Assembly (NCBI GenBank): GCA_033439255.1
Contig: CM065878.1
Location: 2,480,001-2,544,000, forward strand
Origin: Hericium rajendrae
Taxonomy: Eukaryota; Basidiomycota; Agaricomycetes; Russulales; Hericiaceae
DNA: 64,000 nt
Direction of reading: 5' to 3'
A program made the position numbers and the translations under genes. Under the pieces are notes generated by a model, which had not been told where the DNA came from, did not search any database, and saw only the letters and a list, made by a program, of their open reading frames with translations. Below are positions 12,016 to 23,566 of the stretch, piece after piece; position 1 is the stretch's first letter; every line of letters begins with the position of its first letter.

Positions 12016-13753
12016 TCAACTAAGGACTTCGGCCTCCCGTTTCTTGTCAGCAGCGTATACGACTCGTTTGGTTTCGTCAAGGACAGCCTTCACTGTATCG
12101 CCAAAGAATGTGAGCATAATTTGGTTTGGTTACAGGCTCCATTGCGTACCTGTCGATTTGTATCTGCCTTCTTTTTCTTCGAGGCGTTCGAAGCTTGACG
12201 TCAGTTTATCCTCGTGTTCATGCAAAGCCCGTTCTTCCAGCTCGAGCTGCTCGGTTTGCAGACGCAGGCGTTCCAGCGCGAGCGTGATGTTGCTGCGCAG
12301 GTCCTTAACGTCAGCGATCTCGTCCTTGAACTTTCGCCTTGCGTCGTCGAGATCGTCACCTAAACCACCACATGAGCGCCCATTCCTCGTAATCGAAAGA
12401 CAATAGCGAACCTGCAGACTCTGCGGCGTGCACGATGTGGTTGAACTTCAGCATCTGGTCAGTCCAGTCATTGTCCATCGCCCACGACACGACCTTCGAC
12501 GCGCGTTCCAGCCTTGCGTTCGGCTGTTTCAAGCTGCTGCGACGACGGGCGATAGGCCGGCCGGAGGGTCCGGCTTCCTCCCCATCTTCCTTTGGCGGAA
12601 GGCTAGGAGGCACGGAGCTCAACTCGGAGCCGCCGAAATTGGGCACTTCTGCGCGAGGCATGGTTATGGGTTCGGGCATCTCCAGCGAGCCGAACGGTTG
12701 CATCACGCTGGGCGGACGGTATGGGTGTGGTAGGGGATCGGGTGAAATGACATGTTCGCGCTGTGCCGCTTCCTCTGCGCGCGCTGCTGCTCGGCGTGTT
12801 CTTCAGCACGCTGCTGCTGCTGCTGCTGTTGTTGCTGTTGTTGCTGTTGCTGCTGCTGCTGCTGTTCTGCCATGGACTCGGGTGTTTCGCCGTACGGGTT
12901 AGGCAAGGGTTGAGCATCCACGACTGGAGTGGCTTGCACAGAGCGCTCTGAACGCTCCTCAGCGACTGGCGACAGATAGGAGAACTTGTCCTGGGCCGAC
13001 GCGAAGGCTGGTTGTCTGAGCCTCTCGTTTGACGAATGCGAATGGGTGTACGTGCTCTGGGAGGATATGGAAGCGCGTCTTTTCCCCGATGCCGGGTTCC
13101 GCGTGGGGAGCCTCTGGGATACCGACGTGCGGCTGCCTTGGGAGATGCGGCTGGATCGGGCGCTGGACGTGTGGGAGTGATTGGAATGGGCCTGCGACGC
13201 GCGAGGGCCGCATTGACTGCAGACCGATGCAGCAGGCGATTGCGACCTCGTGGGCGTCCTCACGGCCTCCACAGGGTGCTTCCTGCTGCTACGCCCCGTG
13301 TCCTCGTTCTTCAGCCATCTTTCCATCTCTTTTAGGCGGAAGTCTGGGGGTGCATGGAGGATGCGAAACGAGGCCGTGACACCGGGGACTGGGGCGGTCG
13401 AACGCGAAAGTCGCTGGCATTTGCGTATCATTCGGTCCTTCAGATGGCGGATCTCCAGGACCCGTGGCCATGACGCTCCTCGACTGCCTTTTGCAGTTCA
13501 GATTCTTCAGCCTGCAAAAGCTGAGTATATAGCTGCGCTGTCCTCGGTGGCAGCAGAACCTGTGATAATTGATTGTGTTGGAGAAACGAGCGATATGCAG
13601 CGAAAAGCGCACCTTCAGCTCGTTTGGCGTATCTGTGCACTGCAGATAGCGCCATCCCGTCCTAGCATCACCATCGTACGGTTCGAGCTGCCCCCTTACA
13701 GGGCTGGTCTGGAAGTACCTGAGTCCCGAATCTTCCTGATGGTGGGAAGGCAT
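12016..13753 (-). CDS. Coiled-coil protein with poly-glutamine tract, function unknown
   Basis: I do not recognise the family. Read from the ATG at 13753, the N-terminus is MPSHHQEDSGLRYFQTSP. A helical, Glu/Gln-rich stretch (LLQAEESELQKAVEE) comes next, and then a Ser/Arg/His-rich disordered region. An 18-residue Gln tract lies at 12811-12864. The conserved-looking C-terminus holds a strong coiled coil (LRSNITLALERLRLQTEQLE, then ERALHEHEDKLTSSFERLEE) and ends with KKREAEVLS. Introns are at 13563-13614, 12361-12413 and about 12090-12150. Two frame breaks appear: one at the CCC run 13461-13463, where one extra base joins ERHGHG to VLEIRHLKDRM, and one at about 12775-12790 in a GC-repeat. A TATATA motif lies at 13794-13799. 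A cytoskeletal or scaffold role is possible but not shown. Confidence 0.65.
12811..12864 (-). repeat. CAG/CAA triplet repeat encoding 18 glutamines
   Basis: The tract consists of 18 consecutive Gln codons on the minus strand, a mix of CAG and CAA. CAA interruptions usually limit triplet slippage. It lies inside the coiled-coil gene, just before an Arg/Glu/Gln-rich stretch. Confidence 0.9.
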
Positions 13754-14390
13754 GACAGGTGAGCGGGCGGAGGAACCGAGTGGTTCCAAAACAATATATA
13801 AGGGCGTGACGGCGCAGAAGGAGGCGGGCTGTGGGACAGGTGTAGGAGGGCAGCTTAGAATAATGGCAGACACATTGTGTCCTTGACTCTGATCCCGCGA
13901 CAATGAGGTCGGCAGATGTACCTCGAAAAGGAAAACACGATGCACTCATGTCTTCTCGTTGTATGTACGTAACTGCGCTGTCAGTCGAGGGCTTTTACAA
14001 TGATTGAAGTCAATCCTTGGATGGATCAGAGTGTTGTCGAACAAATCATAGACCTAAACAAGTCACCAGCGTCGTTTGAGACTGGAATTGTCTCTCTTAA
14101 CATCTCACCCCACGCACTAAGGCGTATTGTCTATAAGGCTCCCTCTGGTGGTACTCCGTAGCAAATGTCTCGCTTGGTTTCCAACGCTTGTAAGTAACCC
14201 AATGCCGAAAGTTCAGGATAGTTGGCAGGAGGACGAGTTGGGCAGCTGTACAGTAATTGGGCGTGTGAAACGGATGAGGCGTAGGTAGTGGCCGGATATC
14301 ACGGTCTCGGGCTGCCTCATCGTTGCCTTAACCCCGCACCACCTGCAGGCAGCAGCCCCCCGGTGGGCCTCTGCTTTTCTCTCCCCACAA
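13754..14390. other. Divergent intergenic region
   Basis: It serves the poly-Q gene (-) and PEX16 (+). The TATATA at 13794-13799 fits the minus-strand gene. The right part is C/T-rich up to the ATG at 14391. Nothing else is seen. Confidence 0.4.
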
Positions 14391-15778
14391 ATGCCGTCGG
14401 CTCGCGCTCATTACGAGTCTTTTCTAATCAAGAACGTCTCGACGATCGCAACTATCGAGTCGAGTCTTCGTTCTGTGTCATGGCTCTTGCCCGGTAGATT
14501 CAAGGATGCCGAGTTGGCCTCCGAAGCTCGTTCGTGCTGTTCCCCTGTGTTGTTGCCATTCGTGCTCTTTCTCACCATGGAATGTGCCTCGTATTAGTGG
14601 CGGCCACTCTCAATGTTGTCAGCCTATATCATGATACTTTAATTGCTAAAGCTGTCGAGGCAGATCCCAAATACAAGCCTCTTCTCCCGCCGACAGCGCA
14701 TGCTCGGTACACACGAGCCTGGACAGATGGGAGTCCCACCTACAAATGGACCGCCAGAGTGTTGGAGCTCGTTCGCTTTGTAGAGCTTCTGGTTGAGATG
14801 GGCCTGCAACGCAAGGCGCCGCAGTACCGCTGGAGGGGAATTATTGTCGTGGAGGCCATCAAGTGAGTGTATGCTTCAGCGACTAAGATCTATGTATTTA
14901 CGATGTGATATAGGGCTCTACTTCGTTTCGTTCTGTTGCGTATCACGCGCCGTCCTCTAGTGGCTCCTCCTCTTGCGGAGCAGGACATCGACCCGTCTCT
15001 TCTCCCCGCGTCAACGACCTCGGCGACGTCATCCCCCACCCTTGTCCCTTCCACCCCGGACTCTTCGCCTCCTGGGACTCCAGAACATCTGAGAAACAAT
15101 CGCGTTCAATTGCCAAGCCATCCGCTCCTTGCTTCTCCCCCTCTCACAAGGCAGACATCCCCTGTTGAAGACTTCATTCTTTCGAAGGCTCTGATGACCT
15201 CATCTGTAAAAACACCCACTTCTCTCGTCAAGCCTCTTGCATCGCCAAAGGACTGGGTAGCGGAGAGCCTCTATATTCTAAGACCGCTTATTTATGGTGA
15301 GTTCGCATCTATGCCAATGGTCGCATCGTGTGACACCTTTTGGCTTTTGGTAGTAACTCTAATTTCGAAATCCGGGCGGAAATCAAACCGCCCGTTGATG
15401 GTCTCATTGGCGTTGGAGCTTATTTCGAGGAATATTCGGCGGACGCCGTCGAACTCGTCTGCCCTCGAGCGTGCAGAGTATGCGCGTAGAGACAGAGACC
15501 TTCTGTGGTACTTCTTACGCGGTTCCATTTGGGAGACTTGGACAAAGTAAGACGATTTTCAACTCTGTGGTACCATGCAGCGCTAATCATGGTGTCTATC
15601 TACAGGCCTAAGCTGGAGTCCTTTGCGGACAGGACCGCGCAGATACCCGTTATCGGAGTGTTCGGTGCTTTCCTGAAAGACTGGATGCCTTTGATTGATG
15701 AGTATTACTATTGTATGTCCTTTTCTTTAATAAATAAGTGCGCTCGCATGCTAAGATTCTACAGACACGGCGCCATAG
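14391..15778 (+). CDS. PEX16: Peroxin PEX16, peroxisomal membrane biogenesis
   Basis: PEX16 helps insert peroxisomal membrane proteins and acts with PEX3 and PEX19 at the ER and the peroxisome. The start MPSARAHYESFLIKNVSTIA matches the family opening. Further along are the conserved YKWTARVLELVRFVELLVEM (about 14740-14800) and RWRGIIVVEAIKALLRFVLL. A Ser/Pro-rich insert of about 70 residues follows. The C-terminal half has AESLYILRPLIY, LERAEYARRDRDLLWYFLRG and GAFLKDWMPLIDEYYYYTAP. Introns are at about 14532-14598, 14863-14911, 15299-15350, 15550-15605 and 15714-15764; all join in frame. The last exon adds only a few residues before the stop at 15776-15778. The length and segment order fit full-length fungal PEX16. 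No frame break was found. Confidence 0.9.
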
Positions 15779-16150
15779 GCGGGTTGTGAGCTTCTGCCGC
15801 GGAGTAGCTAATTCGACTACCGGCCTTGGCCTACATCCATGCTCCTATCTGTTCTTATACCGCATACATGCACGCATTTTTGCCTTCGCAAATCTGAGCG
15901 TGATTTGGATCTCTAGTATCAACAATTCAAGGTAGATGCCAACCGAGCGTAAATAACTAATGAGATCCCTTTTATATTGTAAATTTCTGGAGGTCACGCG
16001 GCCCGCTCTCGGTCCGCACCTGATCATGTTGCAGACTCTAAAACTCGCCTATGGTGGTCAGAAGGGCTATACAATCACACAGCATACATAAAGCTCATCC
16101 TGATAAGTTTATCAGAACCAGTCTAGCTCTTGAACAGACACTCGTCTCAC
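15779..16150. other. Intergenic region
   Basis: AT-rich spacer between PEX16 and the cupin gene, with nothing recognisable beyond UTR-like sequence. Confidence 0.4.
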
Positions 16151-16866
16151 ATGCCGGCCACAGAACCGAACAGTCCTACAGACTTGCCATCTTTGCGGCG
16201 CATCATAACAGGACACGATAAAAATGGGATGGCCACGCAGGAAGATGATGGCATCCAGACGCCGGAACCCGTTTCCGAAGGGGTGAAAGTGGGGACCCTG
16301 TGGGTGACGGACGGGATTCCGGCCAAAGATAACAATACCGAGTAGGTTCTCGCGATGGCCTACGTGCGTGAGCTCATCAGGTCCATGAACCTAGCACTGA
16401 ACGGGGCAAGCGAAAGCTTGAGGGGATTGTTACTCCGGGAGCTGCAGGCCTGCGCATGACAGAGCTGGCACCAGGCTCTGTGACGGCCATGGTGAGTAGT
16501 CCCCGGGCTTTGACGTGCATCGCTCTCACAATGGCCTGACAGCATCGCACTCCATCTGTGGATTACAATATTCTCAGTGAGCTATTTGATCGATCATTCA
16601 GTCATTTCGCATCTTGCTCAGATCGGCTTTCAGTCGCAGGAGAAGTCATTCATATCACTGAAGACGGCGTTGAGAAACGACTCTCGACGCCCGGTGACAC
16701 TGTGATTCAGAGAGGTACACTGCATGCGTGGAGGAACCCGGGACCGAAGTGGGTGCGGTGGATTTCTGTCATCATCGACGCTGCACCCCCTGTGGTCAAT
16801 GGGGTAACGCTCGGGGAGGAGTGGCGGACCATGAAGTCGGAAGGAAATACATCGGGCGCCTCATAA
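16151..16866 (+). CDS. Cupin-domain protein
   Basis: A small single-domain cupin. After about 60 N-terminal residues with a predicted strand (GVKVGTLWVTDGIPAKDN), the barrel runs from GLRMTELAPGSVTAMHRT through EVIHITEDGVEKRLSTPGD to TVIQRGTLHAWRNPGPKWVR. The His of MHRT, the Glu near EVIHI and the His of LHAWRN sit in cupin motif positions, so a metal-binding barrel is likely. The substrate cannot be told. Similar fungal proteins are often annotated only as cupin domain proteins. Introns are at about 16343-16380, 16492-16543 and 16577-16639. The stop at 16864 lies only 42 bases from the stop of the convergent dehydrogenase gene, so the two 3' UTRs must overlap. Confidence 0.75.
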
Positions 16867-16908
16867 TGTCGTTATATATTCGTACACATTTATTTCGATT
16901 TAACCTCT

Positions 16909-17957
16909 TCACTGAAGATTCACAAACAGCCCGCCGTCGACCAGAAGCGACGCGCCTGTCACATACTTTGCCAAATCGCTGGCAAGGAAGACGACAGGAC
17001 CTGCGATATCGTCGGATCTACCATGGGTCGATTCAGCTTGGTTGTCAGCTTGTCAGAAGTAATTACTCACTGCCCAGTCGCCCTAGACACGTCCTCTTCA
17101 CCATATCCTCACGCTTTTTCGCATCAGAAAGGTCCTCTTTATTGATGTCCGTCGCAATGGTGCCCGGCAAATTGCATTTGCACGGATGTTGTATTTGCCC
17201 AAGGCGACGGCTGTGCTTTGCATCAACGATAAGATCCTGCTTTTGTCGGGGTGTAATGTCTGCGCGAGGCCCGATGAGCTCCAGCTACCACAACCGATTC
17301 ACGTTGAACGTACACTTGTTGGGCGCCACCAACCAGGGCCGATATCGACGATATGCCGATGATGGAGCCGCCTTGTGGCGTCTGCTCTTTCATCTGCCTT
17401 GCCACAGCTGCATTGAAACCCTCAGCTTCTGGGATTGCGCTCTGAAGATCGCGACTACGAACCTTGTGTGATGTAGAAAGATCCATCCAGGTTCACCTGT
17501 CGCGTTCGTTCCCAGACTTCCAAAGGCATCTCCAGGAAGTCAGAGAACGGACAAATCCCTGCATTGCTAACCAGGACGTCTGTGATTTGGTCAATCAGTT
17601 TCTGTGAAGAGCTGTGTACAGAAAGCTTGCCTATTCTTCCGAATATCTGCACACCCCTTTCCACTATCTGTTTGCATCCTCCAATTGAATTACAAAAATC
17701 AGATATCGGACCTTTACACGACTACGCACCTTTCTGGAAGTAGCACTGTCACCAATATCTCCTGGAATTGTAAGGACTTTCGCGTCGAAATGTTGGGATA
17801 AGATCTCCTCCGTTAGCGATCGTACTTCCGCCTCTGTCTCCGCATCGCCAAGATAGTGCAGGATCAGGCCTGTAGCTCCTTGTTTCGCACATTCAAGAGC
17901 ACAAGCACGCCCAATGCCTCGAGATGACCCCGTTATACAGACGACACGGCTAATCAT
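16909..17957 (-). CDS. Short-chain dehydrogenase, L-rhamnose 1-dehydrogenase-like
   Basis: A classical SDR of about 260 residues. The cofactor motif is [15 protein letters not shown] near the start at 17957. Then come the NAG motif [17 protein letters not shown], the catalytic Ser in [14 protein letters not shown] and Tyr-Lys in [28 protein letters not shown], and the end [12 protein letters not shown]. Several of these stretches match, as I remember it, the Azotobacter L-rhamnose 1-dehydrogenase almost word for word. That enzyme oxidises L-rhamnose to its lactone in the non-phosphorylated pathway. An intron at 17580-17630 is of the GC-AG type. Two frame breaks are present: at the GG of 17166-17167 (one C short on the coding strand) and at T 17235 (one A short). 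Both repairs restore highly conserved sequence. Whether the substrate is rhamnose or another sugar is inferred. Confidence 0.8.
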
Positions 17958-19060
17958 AGAGGAAAGCAAAGACAAGATGATCAGACCTGCTCGAAGGTGA
18001 TCCTTCTTCCCGTTTGAGAGAGGTTACCAGGCTTTGTGAAATCTGCGCCTTGATCTACACGAGGGCTTCGAGCGATAAGTAGCAGAAGTCAAGCAGAAGT
18101 TGTGGTATATAATGCAGCGACGCGACGCGCTGAGCTCTCCGCAGACGCGTCTGATGCGTATTACATAACACGCGTTTTGGTGATGCCGAGTGATGCCGAG
18201 TGCTCCCGGTCTTGAGACAGGATGTACAAGGATAAAATCACTCAGACCTCAAAAAACGAAGATTGGTTGACCATACGTCGTCTAAAATCGGGAAGAGCGA
18301 AGTTGTCATCGTGTTTTTCGCATACGGCTTCTGGAAGGTATCGAAACCCACGAAAATTAGACATTTTGAGCACATTAAAGCTGCGCATCTCAAAATAAGG
18401 ATCAGCGCCGAACTCTACTCGATTTTACAAGATTTACTATGTATGTCTACTAATATTTGAGGCTCTTGCGGAAGCTCTGCATTTACCTACCACCTCCCTT
18501 CGACGAAAAGCCTGAAGTGGCGCGGACGGCTTCGGAGTTTAAATCCCTATGCGTTGCCTACCACCATATACAGACGACGCGGCCGGAAAGCAAAGACATG
18601 ATGGCTAGCAGAGGCGGTTGTGGGTACCGATGCCTAGACTCGCTCAGCTATATCATCGCACCACGGCTGCCATCTCGCTCTGATATGTGTCGACGGGAAA
18701 TACTTCTGGGCCTTCGACCCATCGCCCAATCACGAAGGCAAGGCAAGGCAGGTGGTCAATTGTGGACGCTGGGAGAGTCACGAGCGCACCATGGGGTTCC
18801 AGGACGGAGCCCGCTTCAACTGTTGCGCTGATTCTCATTGCTCTCATGGCGATGCGGGCTGCAGTCGGGCCGCCGTTTCTTGTCACAGGGACTGGGGAGC
18901 ATGGCTCAGATAGAGCGAATTCGCATCTCTGGACCCTATTGAGGTCATAAACTGATCTGCAATGCTGATTCCCAATGCATAAAAGGATCGGAAGCTGGGC
19001 CGAGTGAGTACTACACCAGACATCCCTCTGATTCTTTTCTAACTGTGCTCATCGATCACC
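17958..19060. other. Divergent intergenic region, 1.1 kb
   Basis: It separates the dehydrogenase (-) from the reductoisomerase gene (+). TATATA at 18106-18111 could serve the dehydrogenase, and CATAAAAG at 18978-18985 the reductoisomerase. A perfect tandem 10-mer lies at 18181-18200. Open frames at 18.3-18.95 kb have no domain or splice pattern, and I leave them out. Confidence 0.4.
18181..18200. repeat. Short tandem repeat, two copies of a 10-mer
   Basis: TGATGCCGAG is repeated twice without a gap, about 225 bases upstream of the dehydrogenase ATG. It could be a paired regulator-binding site or chance; nothing else supports a function. Confidence 0.5.
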
Positions 19061-20478
19061 ATGGCGAAAATGTAGGCTTTCGCAGGTCCTCCCGTCATAA
19101 CCACGCATCGTCTAACGCTCATTCTCGTGACAGCTACTACGATTCTGATGCGGACCTCGGTGCGCTGAAAGATAAGACCATCGTCTTCCTCGGGTACGTC
19201 CTACGTCCTTGTCGTCCGAACCTCATTCTCATCTTAGACAACCAGATTTGGCAACCAGGGTGCTGCGCAGGCGCAAAATCTGCGGGACTCGGGGATCCCA
19301 AATGACAAGATCATTGTCGCTAACAGAGACGATCACTACGCTGTTGATGCAAAGTCGAAGGGCTTTAACGTCGATAATGATTTCGCCAAGGCTGCTGAAG
19401 CAGCCGATGGTAAGTGGCAGGTTTCTTTTCTATCCTTTGGCGGAAATTGGCTGATCGCTCATCGTGCCTTGCACATAGTCCTCTTCCTTCTGGTTCCAGA
19501 CCAGGTGCAACCCCGGATATTCAATGGGCAGTTCAGCCCCAAATTGAAGGATTCAGTGACAATAGTCGTCGCCAGTGGTTATAACGTATTCTACAATCTC
19601 TTGCATTTCAAGGCGTCGCAAGATGTCGTGATGGTTGCACCAAGGTTCGTCGCATTCGTTCTCAAGCACATCTATCTCCTCACGGTACACCAGAATGATC
19701 GGATCGTCTGTGCGAACTTTGTACGAGAAGGGCAAGGGATTCCCGTGTTTCATTTCCGTTGAACAGAATGGATCCGGCAACGCCTTGACTACGACTCTGG
19801 CTCTGTCACGAGCAATCGGCGCGACGAAACCGGGGCGATTGCTTCATCCGTCCGAGAAGAGACTGCCATGGATTTGTTTGCAGAGCAGGCTCTCTGGCCA
19901 AACATCATCGCGCTCTTCCGTGAAGCATACAGTGTTCTCAAGGAGGCTGGATGTTCCGACGAGGCATTGGTCTATGAAATGTGTGTATCAAGCTCCGTGT
20001 CTTTACGGAACTTCATTCTTACCTGTTGCCTCAGGTGGATGTCGAAAGAGCCGGCAGAAATCTTCGAGGCGGCGGCCGAGGAGGGCTTCATCGAACAAGT
20101 CAGTGATCTTATAGTGTTCGAATGCATCCCGCTGAAGTCAGGTTTCCTATCCAGCTTAAGCACCATTCCACGGTCTCGCAATACGGCCAGCTCAGCGGTG
20201 CCCTGAAGATTGATGGTACCGCCATTCGTGCGCACTTCAAAGAAATTCTGCATAACCAGGTTTGTCGTTCGACCTTATCTCCAACTTTTCAGGTTGCTGA
20301 ATGACTTTTACTTTGACAGGTCTTGAATGGGAAGTTCCAGAAAGAATTTAGTAAAATCGAAGCGGATCTGGAGAAGGAAGGGGATGAGAACCCCATCAAC
20401 CAGCTGTACACCAAGTCGGCTGAAAGTGAGCTCGGTCAGGGAGAGAAGCGTGTCAGAGCGAGGCTAGGGCTTTCATGA
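19061..20478 (+). CDS. Ketol-acid reductoisomerase-like protein, bacterial class I type
   Basis: Ketol-acid reductoisomerase makes dihydroxy-isovalerate in branched-chain amino-acid synthesis. The protein starts MAKIYYDSDADLGALKDK, the opening of bacterial IlvC. It then has the dinucleotide motif GFGNQGAAQAQNLRDSG, FLLVPDQVQ, DVVMVAPRMIG, and the Mg-binding helix EETAMDLFAEQALWPN with the family Asp and Glu. It lacks a mitochondrial presequence and does not resemble the long fungal ILV5 enzyme, so it is a second, different type. Introns are at 19072-19131, about 19192-19246, 19410-19478 and further on; all join in frame. The frame breaks at the GGGG run 19832-19835, where one more G gives ATKPGAIASSVREE. 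Its substrate may differ from the textbook one. A bacterial origin is inferred from sequence character only. Confidence 0.8.
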
Positions 20479-20774
20479 AGAGATACGATGACGCCATTGC
20501 ATGAGTGCATTGATGTAGAATAAAGTGTAGTTATTAGAATTCGAGCAATGATTTCTGCTCATCATTTGAGCCGTCAATGCTGCGACTGTCAGTCGCACTG
20601 TATCGAGAGCATTCATTGAGAGAGAGAGCTGGCGCTTACTATGGCACCTGCGTTTACTTCGAGCGCCTAAAGCGCCGGTGCCACATTGCTGACATAACAT
20701 TTTTCGCGCGTCTCGAGCCAGCCTCGACACTCCAAGTCCTGCAACAACCTCTTGATACGCCGACACACAGCAAC
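20479..20774. other. Short intergenic region
   Basis: A spacer of 296 bases holding the 3' UTR of the reductoisomerase gene and the promoter of the splicing-factor gene. No distinct motif is seen. Confidence 0.35.
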
Positions 20775-23073
20775 ATGTCTGAAACTGGCAAATCTGCCGC
20801 CGGGCTTCCCTCGGACCAGAAGTCGTATGTAAACATTCTCTTTGAGGGTATTTCTACTGATGTATAATCCCAGAAATCGCTCCAGGGATCATTCTTCTGA
20901 CACACTGCGTACCAAACGGTCACATAGGTCTCCTTCAAGAGACAGAGACCGAAAGGATAAGCATCGAGACCGTGATCTTGATGAGCGACGAAGGCGGAGT
21001 CGTAGTCGCTCTCGTGACAGATCCCACAGGGATCGCGATCGCGAGAGAGACAGGGACAGAGAGCGGCGACACCGGGAGAGAGGAGAAAGCCGACACAGTC
21101 ACCGCGAACGTGAAAGAGGTCGCGACCGGGACGACCGTGACCACCGACGCCGAAAGCGTGATGAAGATCTTGACGGGACTCCAGAGCAGGATGAACGTGC
21201 CAAAAGGAAGCGCCCCGATGAAATAGACGAACGTCTTCCCCCTCCTCCTCCTTCGGCCGGGCTACCTCCTCCCCCTCCACCTATGAGAGGCAGTCCTCGT
21301 AGAGGCTCGGACAGAGGCTCACGTGAACGTGACCACAGATACGCCGACCGACCAGCCAGGTTGCCTCGCGATCCTCGCGACGAATTTGACATCCCTCCGC
21401 GGTATAAAAGCCGAGACGATGATCGCCGCCGTCGCCCTAGGTCTCCGCCACCACCTCCCATAAAGTATGTGCTTCCGCCTTTTCTATTAATATGGCCATG
21501 TCTCATTTTTGTTTGTCAGAAGACCTTCTCCGACTTACGAAGTTCCACCGGAGGAACCCATGGATGAGCCGCGCGAAGATGATTCGGAAGCGCGCTCCGT
21601 ATTTGTGTCCCAGCTCGCTGCTCGCCTCACGGCTCGTGATTTGGGCTATTTCTTCGAGGACAAATTGGGTGAAGGGACGGTTCTAGATGCGAGAATTGTT
21701 ACGGATAGGCTGTCCAGACGTTCCAAAGGGTATGTTCGATATTTTTCGTTTTTGTGCATTTTTTTTAATTTACGCGTTGTCAGTATTGGTTATGTCGAGT
21801 TCCGCACCATCGAATTAGTGGAGAAGGCCCTTTCTTTGAGCGGCACAGTCGTTATGGGTCTCCCGATTATGGTTCAGCTGACCGAGTCTGAGCGAAACAG
21901 ACTTCATCCAGGAGATGGGTATGTTAATTGCCCCAGTGTCATGCTCCGAGATTGACATGTGATCTAGAAATCTCAATCTTCCACCTGGTGTCAGCGCTCC
22001 TCATGGCGCTATGCAGTGCGTATCGCATCTCGTCCATGTTTCCTAGTCACTTATTAATGCATTTTTCTCAGGCTTTACGTCGGTTCTCTACACTTCAATC
22101 TGACGGAAAGCGACATCAAACAGGTGTTCGAGCCGTTTGGAGAACTCGAGTTTGTTGATCTTCACAGAGATCCTATGACTGGCAGATCTAAGGGTTACGC
22201 ATTTGTACAGTGCGTATCTTCATTGTGTGCTGTTCAACCGTGATTTCAACTTTTCACCACGCTTTATAGATATAAGAGGGCCGAAGATGCAAGGATGGCT
22301 CTCGAACAGATGGAAGGCTTCGAACTTGCTGGGCGTACCGTAAGGTCGTATTCGCCTTCTAGTTTTCTGCCGTCCTCACTGCTTGTGTCCAGTTGCGTGT
22401 TAACACGGTGCATGAGAAGGGCACGACAAGATATACCCAGCAGGATTCCCTCGATGAAGCTGGCGGTACGTTGCATTGCAGTCGTTCGCCTGTAACTTAG
22501 TCTGACTCTCATCCTATATAGGCGGTAATTTGAATGCAGCATCTCGTCAAGCGCTGATGCAGAAACTTGCTAGGATTGAACCCACTTCAAAGCCAGAACC
22601 GATGTGAGTCTGTTTGTCATAAATGTTACTTGTTGCTGACCATATCGTCCGTTGATCAGCATGAAGCCTAAAATCCCCCAAGCTATGGAATCTAGATCTG
22701 TTTTGTTGACCAACATGTTCGATCCAGAGGAGTACGTGTCGGACAGCATAATCTTATGTGTTCTTCAATCTGACTTTGATTCTAGGGAAACCGAGCGCGA
22801 CTGGGATAAAGACTTAGCGGATGATGTCAAGAGCGAATGCCAGGACAAGTACGGTCCCGTGGAGCGTATTAAAGTCGAAAAGGAGTCTCAAGTAAGGCGC
22901 TTATATTATCTCGTCGTTCGAAGTCTAATATCTTGCAGGGCGAAATCTATGTTAAGTTCGACTCCGTAGAGTCTGCCCGCAACGCCATTCAAGGTCTTCA
23001 CGGTCGTTGGTTCGGTGGAAAGCAGGTCTCAGCTACCTTCATATCGGACGCCATCATGCAGGCCCATCAATGA
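20775..23073 (+). CDS. RBM39: RBM39/Rsd1-type splicing factor with RS domain and three RRMs
   Basis: A nuclear pre-mRNA splicing factor of the CC1/RBM39 family that works with U2AF and SF3B1. The N-terminal RS-like domain (about 20880-21220) is dense in Arg, Asp, Ser and His, and a proline-rich linker comes next. RRM1 carries SVFVSQLAARLTARDLGYFF; RRM2 carries LYVGSLHFNLTESDIKQVFE and KGYAFVQ. The C-terminal RRM has SVLLTNMFDPEEETERDW, GEIYVKFDSVESARNAIQGL and HGRWFGGKQVSATF. This last one is of the UHM type, as the family expects. About ten short introns interrupt the RRMs. The ATG at 20775 gives MSETGKSAAGLPSDQKS, and the stop is at 23071. I found no frame break, so this is one of the cleanest genes here. 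Confidence 0.92.
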
Positions 23074-23566
23074 TACCAACGCGAACAATGCGACTGTTAG
23101 GTCTCTCATGATCTATCGAAATTTACTGAACGCATGAAGTGGCGCAGGCTCAGAAATCCGTAACGAGATTATTTTTCTTTCTTTCTAGGTTGTCCTCCTT
23201 TCCATGTCCTATTATCGTTGCTTCTGCTTTGCAACGGCCTCTATGCTGCGTATCCAAGAGTCGTCCCATGGAGCCAGGTCGGCTGCTTATGTTCTTGCTA
23301 TTACAGGTTCTTCCTGCTCTCAACCTTTTCTATGTCAGATCGTCGCGTAACAAATATATGAAGCTTTTGCAATTGCATGAGTAATACTCAGTATTCAATT
23401 TAATTTCATAGGTATCCTTGTGGCCCAACGACGTGTTGGATAGCACTATCCATATGATTATTCGATGCCCCAAGATCGGGGTCGATGGTGTAGCAAAGTT
23501 ACATTATCACAGGAAGAAAGTCACCGTACTTGGATCGACATCTGGCACTACTCAAAGCCTTGGTGC
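23074..23566. other. Convergent intergenic region
   Basis: 3' UTRs of the splicing-factor gene (+) and the transporter gene (-). No further gene, repeat or RNA is seen. Confidence 0.4.

Noticed and set aside
12763-12951. Plus-strand open frame with a long Leu run
   Set aside because: It is the antisense of the Gln tract (CTG/TTG read as Leu) inside the coiled-coil gene.
18263-18950. Open frames in the 1.1 kb gap before the reductoisomerase gene
   Set aside because: They are short, overlap on both strands and show no recognisable motif.
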